This document shows positions 8,529 through 17,522 of a stretch of 56,421 nucleotides of DNA, one piece after another. Positions within the stretch are counted from its first letter, which is position 1. Every line of letters begins with the position of its first letter. The notes beneath the pieces were generated by a model. It searched no databases and was not told the origin of the DNA. It saw only the letters and a program-made list of their open reading frames with translations. A program made the translations under genes and the position numbers. The DNA comes from Gammaproteobacteria bacterium (GTDB lineage Bacteria; Pseudomonadota; Gammaproteobacteria; WFUO01), in NCBI GenBank assembly GCA_015484945.1, contig WFUO01000024.1, positions 1 through 56,421 on the forward strand, in the 5' to 3' direction.

Positions 8529-9170
8529 GTGCGCGTGATCATCCTGCTGCTCGTATTCGCCGGCGTGGCGATGTCAGTGGAGGCGGTGCAGCGCATCGTT
8601 GTAAGGGGGCTTTTCGATGGCAAGGCAGTGGTCAGTATCGATGGTCGCCAGCGCCTGCTGACGGTGGGCAGGCGCAGCCCCGAAGGCGTGTTGCTGATCT
8701 CGGCTGACAGCGACAAGGCCGTAATCGAGATCGATGGCCGCCGCCGTGTCTATCGGCTGGGTAATGAGGCGGGGGGTTATTTTCGTGCTCCCGTTCCTGT
8801 CAGTTTGCACATCGCCGCTGACGACCGTGGCATGTACCGAACCTCTGGCACGATCAATGGCCAGGTGGTCGATTTTCTGGTCGATACCGGTGCCACGGTG
8901 ATCGCCATGAACGCCGCCCAGGCACGCCGTCTGGGTATCGACTATCGGCGTATTGGTCGTCGCGGCAGGGTGATCACGGCGGCCGGACCGGTTATGGCGT
9001 GGAATATCACCTTGCGTCAGGTCACGGTCGGCAGGTTGAAGCTCGACAATGTCAGGGCTGTGGTGCTGTCTGGCAGCAATCCGCGCACGACGCTGCTGGG
9101 CATGAGTTTTCTCGGTCGTGTGCGTATGCAACATCAGGGCCGCATCCTGATGCTGAGCCAGGATCGCTAA
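8529..9170 (+). CDS. Retropepsin-like aspartyl protease, exported or membrane-anchored
   Basis: A 213-residue protein of the bacterial clan AA single-domain aspartic protease type. The catalytic motif is in VDFLVDTGATVIAMN (Asp-Thr-Gly), followed by a retropepsin-like LLGMSFLGR segment near the C-terminus; such enzymes act as dimers. The N-terminus VRVIILLLVFAGVAMSVEA is a signal sequence or anchor. The frame is open to 8439 inside the previous gene, but the GTG at 8529 has GGAAGG 8 bases upstream and leaves the signal sequence at the very N-terminus. Substrate unknown. Confidence 0.85.
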   Translation: MRVIILLLVFAGVAMSVEAVQRIVVRGLFDGKAVVSIDGRQRLLTVGRRSPEGVLLISADSDKAVIEIDGRRRVYRLGNEAGGYFRAPVPVSLHIAADDRGMYRTSGTINGQVVDFLVDTGATVIAMNAAQARRLGIDYRRIGRRGRVITAAGPVMAWNITLRQVTVGRLKLDNVRAVVLSGSNPRTTLLGMSFLGRVRMQHQGRILMLSQDR

Positions 9171-9471
9171 CGCAATCCCCCAGTGGCTGATCGCCCCGGC
9201 CGTTCACTTGCGTGCATGAGGCAAGGACGCTGGTGATTCTGTCAAAGACAAGCAAGGATCGAAGCTGTTGCGTCTCGGTCATGCCGCGGGTGCCGATGGT
9301 GCGTCCGTGCCGGAAGCTGTGTTCACACAACTGGCGTGCATGGTTCCCGTTTTGCGAGATTGCCCGGCCGGTTTCATGAAATACTTCACATTCCCAATGG
9401 ATATTGTCATACCGATTGTCTAGCCTGTGCGCAGGGATGGGGCTTCAGTCACCCGGCAAGAGGTCAACGAC
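9171..9471. other. Intergenic region upstream of rpfF
   Basis: About 300 bases without a convincing gene on either strand. The short frames here have no ribosome-binding sites and unnatural composition. It should contain the rpfF promoter. TTCACA at 9385-9390 and TTGTCA at 9404-9409 are -35-like, but neither has a good -10 at the right distance. Confidence 0.4.
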
Positions 9472-10404
9472 ATGGACGCATGCAATACCGGTCAATCGCT
9501 CATCTTACGAAACTATGACAACCTGCGCCTGGAATATCGGCAGGACAATTCCCTCTGGAGCTTCATGCACGCCCACCCCAGACCCTGTTTCACGCCTGCG
9601 CTACTGCAGGATTTCATACGGATGCAGGATGACATCGTCGAGATTGTACACTCTGGTGATTGCCCTGCTGATTATCTCGTCATTGCATCGGATGTGCCGG
9701 GTGTGTTCAATCTGGGCGGTGATCTGGCGTTGTTTCGCCATCTTATCGAACATCGCGACAGGGACGGGCTGTTTCGTTATGCCAGGCGCTGTATCGATGT
9801 GTTGTATCGCAATTTCCGGAGTCTGGAGCTGCCACTGACCGTGATATCACTGGTGCAGGGCAGCGCCCTGGGTGGCGGTTTCGAGGCGGCTCTGTCGTCA
9901 TCGGTGATCGTGGCCGAGCGCAGCGCCGAAATGGGCTTTCCAGAGATACTGTTCAACCTGTTTCCCGGAATGGGGGCCTGGAGCCTGCTGTCGCGCAAGG
10001 TTGGAAGTGGTACCGCCGGGCGTCTGATCACCAGTGGCAGGCGGTACAAGGCAGAAGAGCTGCACGAGTTGGGCGTGGTGGATGTGCTGGCTGGGGATGG
10101 AGAGGGCGCACTGGCCGTTTCGCGTTTCATCCGGCATCATCGCAGACATGGCAACGGCTTTCGTGCCATCGAGCGGGTAAGGCGTTACTGTGAGGCGATT
10201 GGTTACCAGGAATTGATGCACATCGTAGAGGAATGGGTGGATGCGGCACTGATGCTGGCGCCCAGGGATCTGCGCATGATGGACCGTCTCGTTGGCATGC
10301 AGAACCGCAAAAGAGGCATGCATGTTTCGTCCGTCCCGCCAGCGGAGAGCCAGGTTCAGGAACCGGCAGCGTCCTTTTCCTTGTCGTGTTCGATCAGTGC
10401 ATAG
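9472..10404 (+). CDS. rpfF: RpfF-type DSF synthase (crotonase family)
   Basis: Crotonase-fold enzyme resembling RpfF, which converts 3-hydroxyacyl-ACP into cis-2-unsaturated fatty acid signals (DSF) by dehydration and thioester cleavage. Diagnostic segments are [23 protein letters not shown] (oxyanion hole), [17 protein letters not shown] with Glu138, and [18 protein letters not shown] with Glu158. The 20-residue spacing of the two catalytic glutamates equals that of Xanthomonas RpfF (141/161). The frame opens at 9427 but the ATG at 9472 follows AAGAGG. The last 16 codons overlap the end of folE2 on the other strand and give an unusual serine-rich tail. No rpfC or rpfG sensor genes are in the window, so perception is encoded elsewhere or absent. 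Confidence 0.88.
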   Translation: MDACNTGQSLILRNYDNLRLEYRQDNSLWSFMHAHPRPCFTPALLQDFIRMQDDIVEIVHSGDCPADYLVIASDVPGVFNLGGDLALFRHLIEHRDRDGLFRYARRCIDVLYRNFRSLELPLTVISLVQGSALGGGFEAALSSSVIVAERSAEMGFPEILFNLFPGMGAWSLLSRKVGSGTAGRLITSGRRYKAEELHELGVVDVLAGDGEGALAVSRFIRHHRRHGNGFRAIERVRRYCEAIGYQELMHIVEEWVDAALMLAPRDLRMMDRLVGMQNRKRGMHVSSVPPAESQVQEPAASFSLSCSISA

Positions 10405-11183
10405 GCCGAATGATTATGGATGGACTCGAAGTTTTCCGATTCGACCGTGTATGAGGTAATGCGGTCATCGGCATTCAGACGCATGGCGATATCACGCACG
10501 ATATCCTCGACGAACTTGGGGTTGTCGTAGGCGCGTTCGGTGACGTATTTCTCGTCCGGCCGTTTGAGCAGACCGTAGAGTTCGCAGGAGGCCTCTTCCT
10601 CGACCAGGTCGATCAGCTCCTCGAGCCAGATGAAATCACACGCGCGCACACATACCGTGACATGTGAACGCTGGTTGTGGGCACCGTAGTCCGAGATCTT
10701 CTTCGAGCAGGGACACAGACTGGTGACGGGAACGACGACCTTGATGTTCAGGTGCGGTTTGCCATCGACGATTTCACCGATGAAGGTCACTTCGTAGTCC
10801 ATCAGGCTCTGCACACCGGAGACCGGCGCCTTCTTGTTGATGAAATACGGGAAGCTCATCTCGATATGGCCGGATTGCGCTTCCAGACGTTCTGTCATCT
10901 CCGACAGCATTTCCTTGAACGAATCGACGGTGATCTCTTTCTCGTGCAGGTTGAGTATCTCGACGAAACGCGACATGTGCGTGCCCTTGAAGTTGTGCGG
11001 CAGGTTCACGTACATGTTGAAATTGGCGATGGTGTGCTGTTCGCCTTCGGAACGGTCGCGGATGCGCACCGGATGACGGATGTCCTTGATCCCCACCTTG
11101 TTGATGGCGATCTGACGGGTATCAGCGGTGTTCTGCACATCGGCGATACTCTTGTTTTCGCTCTTGGCGGCTTGGCTGCTCAT
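10356..11183 (-). CDS. folE2: GTP cyclohydrolase FolE2 (type IB)
   Basis: Converts GTP to 7,8-dihydroneopterin triphosphate, the entry to folate and queuosine. The 275-residue protein has the FolE2 landmarks: a VGI-x2-IRHPVRIRD start, [14 protein letters not shown], the [11 protein letters not shown] metal-cysteine motif, HNQRSHVTV and a C-terminal [10 protein letters not shown]. FolE2 can use metals other than zinc, and in many bacteria is made during zinc limitation; I see no Zur-like palindrome upstream. Its ATG overlaps the queD stop. The 3' end overlaps the convergent rpfF by 49 bases. Confidence 0.95.
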   Translation of the reverse strand: MSSQAAKSENKSIADVQNTADTRQIAINKVGIKDIRHPVRIRDRSEGEQHTIANFNMYVNLPHNFKGTHMSRFVEILNLHEKEITVDSFKEMLSEMTERLEAQSGHIEMSFPYFINKKAPVSGVQSLMDYEVTFIGEIVDGKPHLNIKVVVPVTSLCPCSKKISDYGAHNQRSHVTVCVRACDFIWLEELIDLVEEEASCELYGLLKRPDEKYVTERAYDNPKFVEDIVRDIAMRLNADDRITSYTVESENFESIHNHSAYALIEHDKEKDAAGS

Positions 11184-11566
11184 GTTTGTTCCTCGGCATA
11201 TCTGGCGCTGGCGCGATCGGTCTCCCAGATCGTGACGGCACGTACGCTGACCCGGTCGTCGTTGAGCATCGCGGCCAGTTCCCGGTAGAACCAGGCGGCG
11301 ATGTTTTCCGCGGTCGGGTTGATGCGGTTGAAGGGTTCGATGTCGTTCAGGTATTTGTGATCCAGGTGCGCCGCCAGCTTTCTGGCAGCGGCCTTGACCA
11401 CCTTGAAGTCGATGGCCATGCCCAGTTCGTCAAGCTCGGTGGCTTCGACCTCGACCTCGAGCTTCCAGTTATGGCCGTGCATGCGGCTGCAATCACCGGG
11501 ATAGTCACGCAGCGTGTGCGCGGCGGCGAAATCGGTCAGAATCTTCAGTGTGTAGCGGGCAGGCAT
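11180..11566 (-). CDS. queD: 6-carboxytetrahydropterin synthase QueD
   Basis: Turns dihydroneopterin triphosphate into 6-carboxy-tetrahydropterin in queuosine precursor synthesis. The 128-residue protein has His17 in FAAAHTL and the HGHNW motif (His30, His32) for zinc, the catalytic Cys26 in GDCSRMHGH, and a C-terminal [10 protein letters not shown]. The gene overlaps folE2 by 4 bases (ATGA), so the enzyme supplying its substrate is translationally coupled. It begins 24 bases after the dxs stop. Confidence 0.95.
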   Translation of the reverse strand: MPARYTLKILTDFAAAHTLRDYPGDCSRMHGHNWKLEVEVEATELDELGMAIDFKVVKAAARKLAAHLDHKYLNDIEPFNRINPTAENIAAWFYRELAAMLNDDRVSVRAVTIWETDRASARYAEEQT

Positions 11567-11574
11567 GACGTTTT

Positions 11575-11595
11575 AAAACCTAGTAAAGCACTAGG
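11575..11595 (-). terminator. Weak hairpin at the dxs stop codon
   Basis: Read on the minus strand, CCTAGT-GCTTT-ACTAGG is followed by TTTT. The stem is only six base pairs and starts in the dxs stop codon, so it is more likely a partial terminator or attenuator between dxs and queD than a strong end point. Confidence 0.4.
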
Positions 11596-13474
11596 ATATT
11601 AACTTCTGTTCCAGTTTGCAATCGTTGCGGAGCAGCGATTCTACGTGTTCCTGAATGCCAGCGCCATCAAGACCGCAGATTTTCAGCAGTTCCTCCCGGC
11701 TGCCATGCTCGATGAAGGCGTCCGGCAGGCCCAGGTGGGTGATGCGGCACGCATGGCCATGGGCGGACAGCAGTTCGGCGACCCCGCTGCCGGCCCCACC
11801 GGCGATGACGTTTTCCTCCACGGTGACCAGCAGTTCATGGTGGTCGGCCATGGCCAGGATCGTGGCCTCGTCCAGCGGCTTGATGAAACGCATGTTGACC
11901 AGCGTGGCATCCAGGGCTTCGGCCGCCTGCATGGCAGGGGCCACCATGCTGCCAAACGCCAGCAGGGCCACCCGCCGGCCCTTGCGGCGAATCTCGGCCT
12001 GACCGACTGGCAGAGGCTTGTGGATGCGGCTGACCGTGGTCGCCGGACCACTGCCACGCGGATAGCGCACCGCGGCCGGACCGGAATGATGGAAGCCGGT
12101 ATCCAGCATCTGCCGACATTCGTTCTGGTCGGCAGGCGCCATGATCAGCAGATTGGGAATGCAGCGCAGAAAACTGAGATCAAAACTGCCGGCATGGGTC
12201 GGCCCGTCCGGCCCGACAAGTCCGGCGCGGTCGATGGCGAACAGTACCGGCAGATTCTGCAAGGCGACATCGTGGATGAGCTGGTCGTAGGCGCGCTGCA
12301 GGAAGGTCGAATAGATGGCCACCACCGGTTTTTTGCCTGCGCTGGCCAGGCCGGCGGCCAGGGTGACCGCGTGTTGTTCGGCGATGCCGACGTCGAAATA
12401 GCGCTCCGGAAAACGTTGTGAAAAATCCACCATGCCGGAGCCTTCGCACATGGCCGGGGTGATGCCGATCAGGCGTGGTTCCTGCTCGGCCATGTCGCAC
12501 AGCCATTCACCGAATACGGCCGTATAACTGGGGCCGGTCTCGGCGGGCGTCTGCCGGGTGACAGCCGTGGCGTTGATGCCATGCCAGGCCAGGGGATCCT
12601 TTTCGGCGGCTTCGTGTCCCTTGCCCTTGCGTGTGACCACGTGCAGAAATTGCGGGCCGCTTAGCTGACGGATATTCTCCAGGGTCTTGATGAGTTCGGG
12701 CAGATCATGGCCATCCACCGGGCCGATATAGTTGAAACCGAGTTCTTCGAACAGGGTGCCGGGTACCAGCATTCCCTTCATATGCTCTTCCCAGCGGCGC
12801 GCGAACTCGCGGAACGAGGGCAGGTGGCTGAGCACCTTTTTGCTGCCTTCGCGCATGCTGGTATAGAAGCGACCGGCCAGAATGCGCGAGAGATATTTCG
12901 ACAGCCCCCCGACGTTGTGCGAAATGGACATGTCGTTGTCGTTGAGCACTACCAGCAGGTTGGCGTTCAGGTCACCTGCGTGGTTGAGCGCCTCGAAGGC
13001 CATGCCGGCTGTCATCGCGCCGTCACCGATCACGGCGATGGTTTTGTGGTCCTGGCCGCGTTGCTGGTGGGCCAGTGCCATCCCCAGCGCGGCGCTGATG
13101 GAGGTGCTGGAATGGCCGACGCCGAAGGTGTCGTAGGGGCTTTCATCCCGTTTCGGAAAACCGGAAATGCCGCCAAGCTGACGCAGGCTGCGCATCTGTT
13201 CACGGCGGCCGGTGAGGATCTTGTGGCAGTAGGCCTGGTGGCCGACGTCCCATACCAGTTTGTCGTGTGGTGTATTGAATACCGTGTGCAGGGCGATGCT
13301 CAGTTCCACGGTGCCGAGGTTGGCGGCCAGGTGACCACCGGTACGGGTGACCGTGTGGACGAGGAAATCCCGTATTTCACCGGCCAGGCGCACCAGTTCG
13401 GCTTTCGTCAGTCGGCGCAGGTCGGCGGGACTGTCGATGGTGTCCAGTATCGGGTAGGCGGGTTTATCCGGCAT
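11591..13474 (-). CDS. dxs: 1-deoxy-D-xylulose-5-phosphate synthase
   Basis: Thiamine-diphosphate enzyme joining pyruvate and glyceraldehyde 3-phosphate in the first step of the MEP isoprenoid pathway. The 627-residue product shows [12 protein letters not shown], the cofactor motif [18 protein letters not shown]...LNDNDMSIS, and the transketolase-type pyrimidine domain with GVAEQHAVT-like [12 protein letters not shown] and [15 protein letters not shown]. The frame is open 15 codons further, but the ATG at 13474 follows a GGAAG and gives the normal N-terminus. Downstream of ispA in the usual xseB-ispA-dxs order. Confidence 0.97.
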   Translation of the reverse strand: MPDKPAYPILDTIDSPADLRRLTKAELVRLAGEIRDFLVHTVTRTGGHLAANLGTVELSIALHTVFNTPHDKLVWDVGHQAYCHKILTGRREQMRSLRQLGGISGFPKRDESPYDTFGVGHSSTSISAALGMALAHQQRGQDHKTIAVIGDGAMTAGMAFEALNHAGDLNANLLVVLNDNDMSISHNVGGLSKYLSRILAGRFYTSMREGSKKVLSHLPSFREFARRWEEHMKGMLVPGTLFEELGFNYIGPVDGHDLPELIKTLENIRQLSGPQFLHVVTRKGKGHEAAEKDPLAWHGINATAVTRQTPAETGPSYTAVFGEWLCDMAEQEPRLIGITPAMCEGSGMVDFSQRFPERYFDVGIAEQHAVTLAAGLASAGKKPVVAIYSTFLQRAYDQLIHDVALQNLPVLFAIDRAGLVGPDGPTHAGSFDLSFLRCIPNLLIMAPADQNECRQMLDTGFHHSGPAAVRYPRGSGPATTVSRIHKPLPVGQAEIRRKGRRVALLAFGSMVAPAMQAAEALDATLVNMRFIKPLDEATILAMADHHELLVTVEENVIAGGAGSGVAELLSAHGHACRITHLGLPDAFIEHGSREELLKICGLDGAGIQEHVESLLRNDCKLEQKLIS

Positions 13475-13592
13475 CGGGCTTCCAGGCAAACGGTAAAACA
13501 GTGACACGGCCTCGTACACAGCGGGCGCATCCGGTCGGTCATTCTACCACACCCCGGCCAGTTTCTGTGGCGCATACGACAACTGCTTGATT

Positions 13593-14489
13593 TCAGGTGT
13601 TTCTTTCCACAATGTAGCGAGCAATCCCGCGCAGGGGAGCGGCCTTTTCATCGAGATCAGCCAGTGTGGCGATAGCCTCGTCACACAACTCACGCGCACG
13701 CTCACGCGAGGCGTCCAGGCCGATCACGGCCGGATAGGTGGGTTTGTCCAGGTCCCGGTCCGATCCCTGGGGCTTGCCCAGGGTTTCGGTATCACCCTCG
13801 ACATCGAGGATGTCGTCACGGATCTGGAACGCCAGTCCGATGCATTTGGCGTAATGATCCAGCCGTTCGAGCAGGGCTTCGTCGATGCCGGCCTTGTTCA
13901 TGGCCGTCAGCAGGACACTGGCACGGATCAGCATGCCGGTCTTGTGGATGTGCATGTCCTCGAGTTCGGCAATGTCGGGGCGGCTGCCGATCACCGTCAG
14001 GTCGATGGCCTGACCGCCAGCCATGCCGCGCGAGCCGCAGGCGCGCGCCAGGGTCTCGATCATGCGTATCCTGGTTTCCGGGGGGCAGGGCATGTCACGG
14101 TCACTGGCCAGGATCTGGAATGCCAGCGCCTGCAGGGCGTCACCGGCGAGGATCGCCATGGCTTCACCGAAGACCTTGTGGCAGGTTGGCTTGCCGCGCC
14201 GCAGGTCATCGTCGTCCATGGCCGGCAGATCGTCATGGATCAGGGAGTAGGCATGAATCATTTCCACCGCGCAGGCGATGCCGTCATTCCATTCGTGCGG
14301 CATCTCCAACGCATCAGCGGTGGCATATACCAGGACCGGGCGAATACGCTTGCCGCCGTTGAGGGTGGCGTAGCGCATGGCTTCGTGCAGACGGGTGGGG
14401 TGGGCCGATTCACTGGGCAGGCGTTGCGCCAGTACCGATTCAGCGCGTGCCTGGTAGGCCTGCAGACCGTGTTCGGCGAAGGTGGGCAT
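13593..14489 (-). CDS. ispA: Farnesyl diphosphate synthase IspA
   Basis: Builds geranyl and farnesyl diphosphate from IPP and DMAPP. The 298-residue, all-helical protein has GGKRIRPVLVY, the first Asp-rich motif DDLPAMDDDDLRRG, the second DDILD motif within FQIRDDILDVEGD, and a KTG segment. Two small residues and the spacing before the first Asp-rich motif are typical of bacterial short-chain synthases. Start codon overlaps the xseB stop (TGATG). dxs lies 118 bases downstream. Confidence 0.96.
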   Translation of the reverse strand: MPTFAEHGLQAYQARAESVLAQRLPSESAHPTRLHEAMRYATLNGGKRIRPVLVYATADALEMPHEWNDGIACAVEMIHAYSLIHDDLPAMDDDDLRRGKPTCHKVFGEAMAILAGDALQALAFQILASDRDMPCPPETRIRMIETLARACGSRGMAGGQAIDLTVIGSRPDIAELEDMHIHKTGMLIRASVLLTAMNKAGIDEALLERLDHYAKCIGLAFQIRDDILDVEGDTETLGKPQGSDRDLDKPTYPAVIGLDASRERARELCDEAIATLADLDEKAAPLRGIARYIVERNT

Positions 14490-14731
14490 CAGTCTTCGTC
14501 GTCGGTCAGCGGATCGAGCCCGGTCAATTCGCTATTGTCAGTGAGCTTGCGCACCTTCTGGCTGGCTTGCTGAAGGGCCTTCTGGCAGGCGCGTGTCAGG
14601 GCCACGCCGCGTTCGAAGCGTTGCAGAGACTCGTCGAGGCCCAGATCGCCGTTTTCGAGCTGTTCGACCAGTGACTCCAGTTCGGCCAGTGCACTTTCGA
14701 ACTGGAAAGGCTCGGATTTCTTGCGCGCCAC
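14489..14731 (-). CDS. xseB: Exodeoxyribonuclease VII small subunit
   Basis: Small subunit of ExoVII. The 80-residue helical protein contains FESALAELESLVEQLENGDLGLDESLQRFERGVAL-type sequence, which is the family signature, and an acidic C-terminus. I start at the GTG at 14731 (VARKKSEPF), because the longer frame to 14806 adds 25 residues that no XseB has. It opens the xseB-ispA-dxs series and is coupled to ispA by a one-base stop/start overlap. Confidence 0.93.
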   Translation of the reverse strand: MARKKSEPFQFESALAELESLVEQLENGDLGLDESLQRFERGVALTRACQKALQQASQKVRKLTDNSELTGLDPLTDDED

Positions 14732-14893
14732 AGTGATTTCCGCTCCCGGTGTTACAGCCTGGCGAGGCCGGCTGGCCCATCCAGGGGTGAGACAGGCAGC
14801 CATCATTGATTCGATCAGGGGTTCATAAAGTACCCCAGGGTTTGAGGAGGGTCAAATCCGGTGCGATTTTTTCACGCCCGCGTCAGTTTGTTG

Positions 14894-14921
14894 TTGACAC
14901 CAGCCGGGGTATTGGTTAGAT
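14894..14921 (+). promoter_or_regulatory. Sigma-70 promoter of the rubrerythrin operon
   Basis: TTGACA at 14894-14899 and TTAGAT at 14916-14921 with a 16-base spacer, about 80 bases before the rubrerythrin start codon. The -10 hexamer forms the left half of the first palindromic operator, so a bound regulator would block RNA polymerase directly. Confidence 0.75.
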
Positions 14922-14930
14922 TGAATCTAA
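14916..14930. promoter_or_regulatory. Operator 1, TTAGATTGAATCTAA
   Basis: A perfect 7-1-7 palindrome lying on the -10 element. The 7-1-7 layout and TTAGAWT half-site resemble PerR/Fur-family boxes (PerR consensus TTATAATNATTATAA). The identity of the regulator is inference. It can also be written TTAGA-N5-TCTAA, a plan repeated in operator 2. Confidence 0.65.
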
Positions 14931-14949
14931 GTTTAGACCTGTTCTAAAC
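14931..14949. promoter_or_regulatory. Operator 2, GTTTAGACCTGTTCTAAAC
   Basis: A perfect inverted repeat of seven bases with a five-base centre, containing TTAGA-N5-TCTAA at 14933-14947. It is exactly 17 bases after the same pattern in operator 1, so two dimers would sit at about 1.6 helical turns from each other. It covers the probable transcription start. Confidence 0.65.
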
Positions 14950-15000
14950 CAACCCGATGTTCAACAACAATCAATGGCGATGAGCCAGAGGAAACTGACT

Positions 15001-15420
15001 ATGGAACTCAAAGGTAGCAAGACAGAACAGAGCCTGAAGGACGCATTTGCCGGTGAATCGCAGGCAAACCGTCGTTACCTCTATTTTGCGGCCAAGGCCG
15101 ATGTCGAAGGCTACAACGATGTCGCGGCCGTGTTCCGTTCGACCGCCGAGGGCGAGACCGGTCACGCGCATGGCCATCTGGAATACCTGGAAGCCAGCGG
15201 CGATCCGGCTACCGGTCTGCCGATCGGCAGCACGGCCGACAACCTGAAGGCCGCCATTGCCGGTGAGACTCACGAGTACACCGACATGTACCCGGGCATG
15301 GCCAAGACTGCCCGCGAAGAGGGTTTCGACGAAATCGCCGACTGGTTCGAAACCCTGGCCAAGGCCGAGCGTTCACACGCCAATCGCTTCCAGAAGGCCC
15401 TGGATACGCTGGACGACTGA
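15001..15420 (+). CDS. Rubrerythrin-like diiron protein without rubredoxin domain
   Basis: A 139-residue ferritin-like four-helix protein. Metal-ligand motifs are visible as GESQANRRY (Glu19), [26 protein letters not shown] and [10 protein letters not shown], the set expected for a diiron peroxidase. The C-terminal rubredoxin Fe-Cys4 domain of classical rubrerythrins is absent, so electrons must come from another protein. I chose the ATG at 15001 because AGAGGA lies at the right distance; in-frame ATGs at 14974 and 14980 exist. First gene of an operon with an iron-sulfur protein and DUF3501. Likely role: reduction of hydrogen peroxide in the cytoplasm (inference from family). Confidence 0.9.
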   Translation: MELKGSKTEQSLKDAFAGESQANRRYLYFAAKADVEGYNDVAAVFRSTAEGETGHAHGHLEYLEASGDPATGLPIGSTADNLKAAIAGETHEYTDMYPGMAKTAREEGFDEIADWFETLAKAERSHANRFQKALDTLDD

Positions 15421-15455
15421 AGTCCGGCGGCAATGCAGCCGCATTGCATCCCTTG

Positions 15456-15487
15456 GCCGGGCTGGCGGCAAGTGCCGCCAGCCCGGC
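15456..15487 (+). promoter_or_regulatory. Strong 14-bp hairpin between rubrerythrin and the iron-sulfur gene
   Basis: A perfect 14-bp GC-rich stem (15456-15469 with 15474-15487) and AAGT loop. It is preceded by a smaller one, CAATGC-AGCC-GCATTG, at 15431-15446. There is no T-run, so it is more likely an mRNA stabiliser or attenuator that raises rubrerythrin output over the downstream genes than a full terminator. Confidence 0.6.
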
Positions 15488-15534
15488 ATATCCATCTGTT
15501 GAAGATGAATTTACCGACTCCGCAGGAGTGAAGC

Positions 15535-16863
15535 ATGTCGATACGTGAAGGCAATCTCGAGGCTCCCACCCGCCACCCTCTGGACTGGCGCAACCCGGAT
15601 TTCTGGGATGAAGACAAGCTGATGGCTGAACTCGAACGTGTCTATGATCATTGCCATGGGTGCCGACGCTGTGTGAGTCTGTGTCATGCCTTTCCGACCT
15701 TGTTCGACCTGGTCGATGAGTCCGAGACCATGGAAGTTGATGGTGTGGCAAAGGAAGACTACTGGAAGGTCGTCGATCACTGTTATCTATGCGATCTGTG
15801 TTACATGACCAAGTGTCCCTACGTGCCGCCGCATGAATGGAATATCGATTTTCCGCACCTGATGCTGCGTGCCAAGGCCGTTCGCCACCGCAAGCATGGC
15901 GCGCGTTTCCGGGATCGCCTGCTGACCTCGACCGATACGGTTGGCAAACTGGCCGGGATACCGGTGGTGGTCAATCTCATCAATGCAGCCAACAACTGCA
16001 AGACCACGCGCAAGTTGTTGGGCAAGACATTGGGCGTACATCCCGACGCCAGTCTGCCAAGTTATCACAGCCGTACGTTGCGCAAACGTCTGAAGGGGCA
16101 TCACAGTGATATGCAGGCCGAGCCCGCCGGACGCACACGTGGCAAGGTGGTGTTGTATGCGACCTGCTACGGCAATTACAACGAACCGCATCTGGGCGAG
16201 GATCTGGTCGCGGTGTTCGAGCATAACGGTATTCCGGTGACGTTTGCTGAAAAGGAGCAGTGCTGCGGTATGCCCAAACTGGAGCTTGGTGACCTGGAAG
16301 CTGTCGAACGTGCAAAAGAGGCCAACATACCGGTACTCGCCAGACTGGTGGACGAGGGTTGGGACATTGTCGCCCCGGTGCCTTCCTGTGCGCTGATGTA
16401 CAAGCAGGAACTGCCCCTGATGTTTCCCGACGATGCCGATGTGCTCAAGGTTCGTGACGCCATGTATGACCCTTTCGAGTATCTGGCCCTGCGTCACAAG
16501 GAAGGCAAGCTCAAGACAGATTTCCCCCAACCGCTCGGCAAGATCGCCTATCACGTGGCCTGTCACCAGCGGGTGCAGAACTTCGGCATGAAGACACGCG
16601 AGATTCTGGAGCTGGTGCCGGATACGGAAGTCGTGCCCATCGAGCGCTGTTCCGGCCATGACGGAACCTATGCGGTCAAGAGCGAGTTTCACGACATATC
16701 GATGAAGATATGCCGGCCGGTCGTCAGCCGCGTGCGGCAGTCAGAGGCACAGCACTACAGCAGCGACTGTCCGATGGCCGGACATCAGATTGCCAACGGG
16801 CTGGATGACGGCAGTCAACCCGAGCACCCGCTGACGCTGTTGCGCCGTGCCTACGGCATCTGA
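15535..16863 (+). CDS. 4Fe-4S / CCG-domain protein, heterodisulfide-reductase-like
   Basis: A 442-residue soluble protein. Two ferredoxin-type cluster motifs lie in the N-terminal third: [15 protein letters not shown] (about residues 40-54) and [16 protein letters not shown] (about 83-98). Two cysteine-rich CCG-type domains follow, with ATCYGNYN...EQCCGMP and [11 protein letters not shown]...ERCSGHDG, as in GlpC and HdrB. The last part contains [11 protein letters not shown]. Such proteins pass electrons or reduce disulfides. No flavin or membrane domain is present. It lies between the rubredoxin-less rubrerythrin and DUF3501, so it is a plausible electron donor to the diiron site. Not GlpC itself: no glpA/glpB nearby. 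Confidence 0.88.
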   Translation: MSIREGNLEAPTRHPLDWRNPDFWDEDKLMAELERVYDHCHGCRRCVSLCHAFPTLFDLVDESETMEVDGVAKEDYWKVVDHCYLCDLCYMTKCPYVPPHEWNIDFPHLMLRAKAVRHRKHGARFRDRLLTSTDTVGKLAGIPVVVNLINAANNCKTTRKLLGKTLGVHPDASLPSYHSRTLRKRLKGHHSDMQAEPAGRTRGKVVLYATCYGNYNEPHLGEDLVAVFEHNGIPVTFAEKEQCCGMPKLELGDLEAVERAKEANIPVLARLVDEGWDIVAPVPSCALMYKQELPLMFPDDADVLKVRDAMYDPFEYLALRHKEGKLKTDFPQPLGKIAYHVACHQRVQNFGMKTREILELVPDTEVVPIERCSGHDGTYAVKSEFHDISMKICRPVVSRVRQSEAQHYSSDCPMAGHQIANGLDDGSQPEHPLTLLRRAYGI

Positions 16864-16887
16864 AAAACAACCATCCGGTAAGCAAAC

Positions 16888-17472
16888 ATGGAAAAACTGA
16901 CCCGAGAAGATCTCTATTCACTCGAAGCTTATGATGAAATACGCCCTGAATTCAGGCAGCGCATCATGGCGCACAAGAAGAATCGCATCGTGCCCGTGGG
17001 TGATCATGTCAAGCTGCATTTCGAGGATCGCCTGTTGATGCAGTACCAGATCCAGGAGATGTTGCGTGCCGAGAAAATCTTCAAGGCCGACGAAATTCAG
17101 GAAGAACTGGATACCTATAATCCACTGATTCCTGACGGCAGTAATTTCAAGGCCACGATGATGATCGAATACGAGGACGTGGAAGAACGGCAAAAGGCTC
17201 TGGCGCGCCTGATTGGCATCGAAAACAGGACCTGGGTTCAGGTCGAAGGCTTCGATCGTGTCTATGCGATCGCAGATGAGGACCTGGAACGCGACAACGA
17301 GGAAAAAACCTCGTCGGTGCATTTTTTGCGTTTTGAGTTGACACCGGAGATGGTCGAGGCCGTCAAGCAGGGGGCCAATATCGGGGTCGGTATCGATCAT
17401 GATGCGTATCACGTCGAAATACCGGCGATCGCGGCCAATTTCCGTGACGCTCTGGCGGCTGACCTGAACTGA
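16888..17472 (+). CDS. DUF3501 family protein
   Basis: A 194-residue soluble, acidic protein matching the DUF3501 style: MEKLTREDLYSLEAYDEIRPEFR, KKNRIVPVGDHVKLHFEDRLLMQYQIQEMLRAE and ELDTYNPLIPDG. Function unknown. Genes of this family are repeatedly found beside rubrerythrin and CCG-domain iron-sulfur genes (my recollection of gene neighbourhoods), as here, 24 bases after the iron-sulfur gene. I see no cysteine cluster or membrane segment, so it is more likely a structural or regulatory partner than a redox carrier. Confidence 0.85.
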   Translation: MEKLTREDLYSLEAYDEIRPEFRQRIMAHKKNRIVPVGDHVKLHFEDRLLMQYQIQEMLRAEKIFKADEIQEELDTYNPLIPDGSNFKATMMIEYEDVEERQKALARLIGIENRTWVQVEGFDRVYAIADEDLERDNEEKTSSVHFLRFELTPEMVEAVKQGANIGVGIDHDAYHVEIPAIAANFRDALAADLN

Positions 17473-17522
17473 AAGATCACGCCGCTGGCCACGGTCGCGC
17501 GTCATCAGGGAATATTGTCATG

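Noticed and set aside
14974-15000. Upstream starts for rubrerythrin
   Set aside because: The ATG at 15001 has the better-placed AGAGGA and gives the usual N-terminus.
15535-16863. Anaerobic glycerol-3-phosphate dehydrogenase subunit GlpC
   Set aside because: No GlpA/GlpB partner; neighbours are rubrerythrin and DUF3501, so only the fold is shared.
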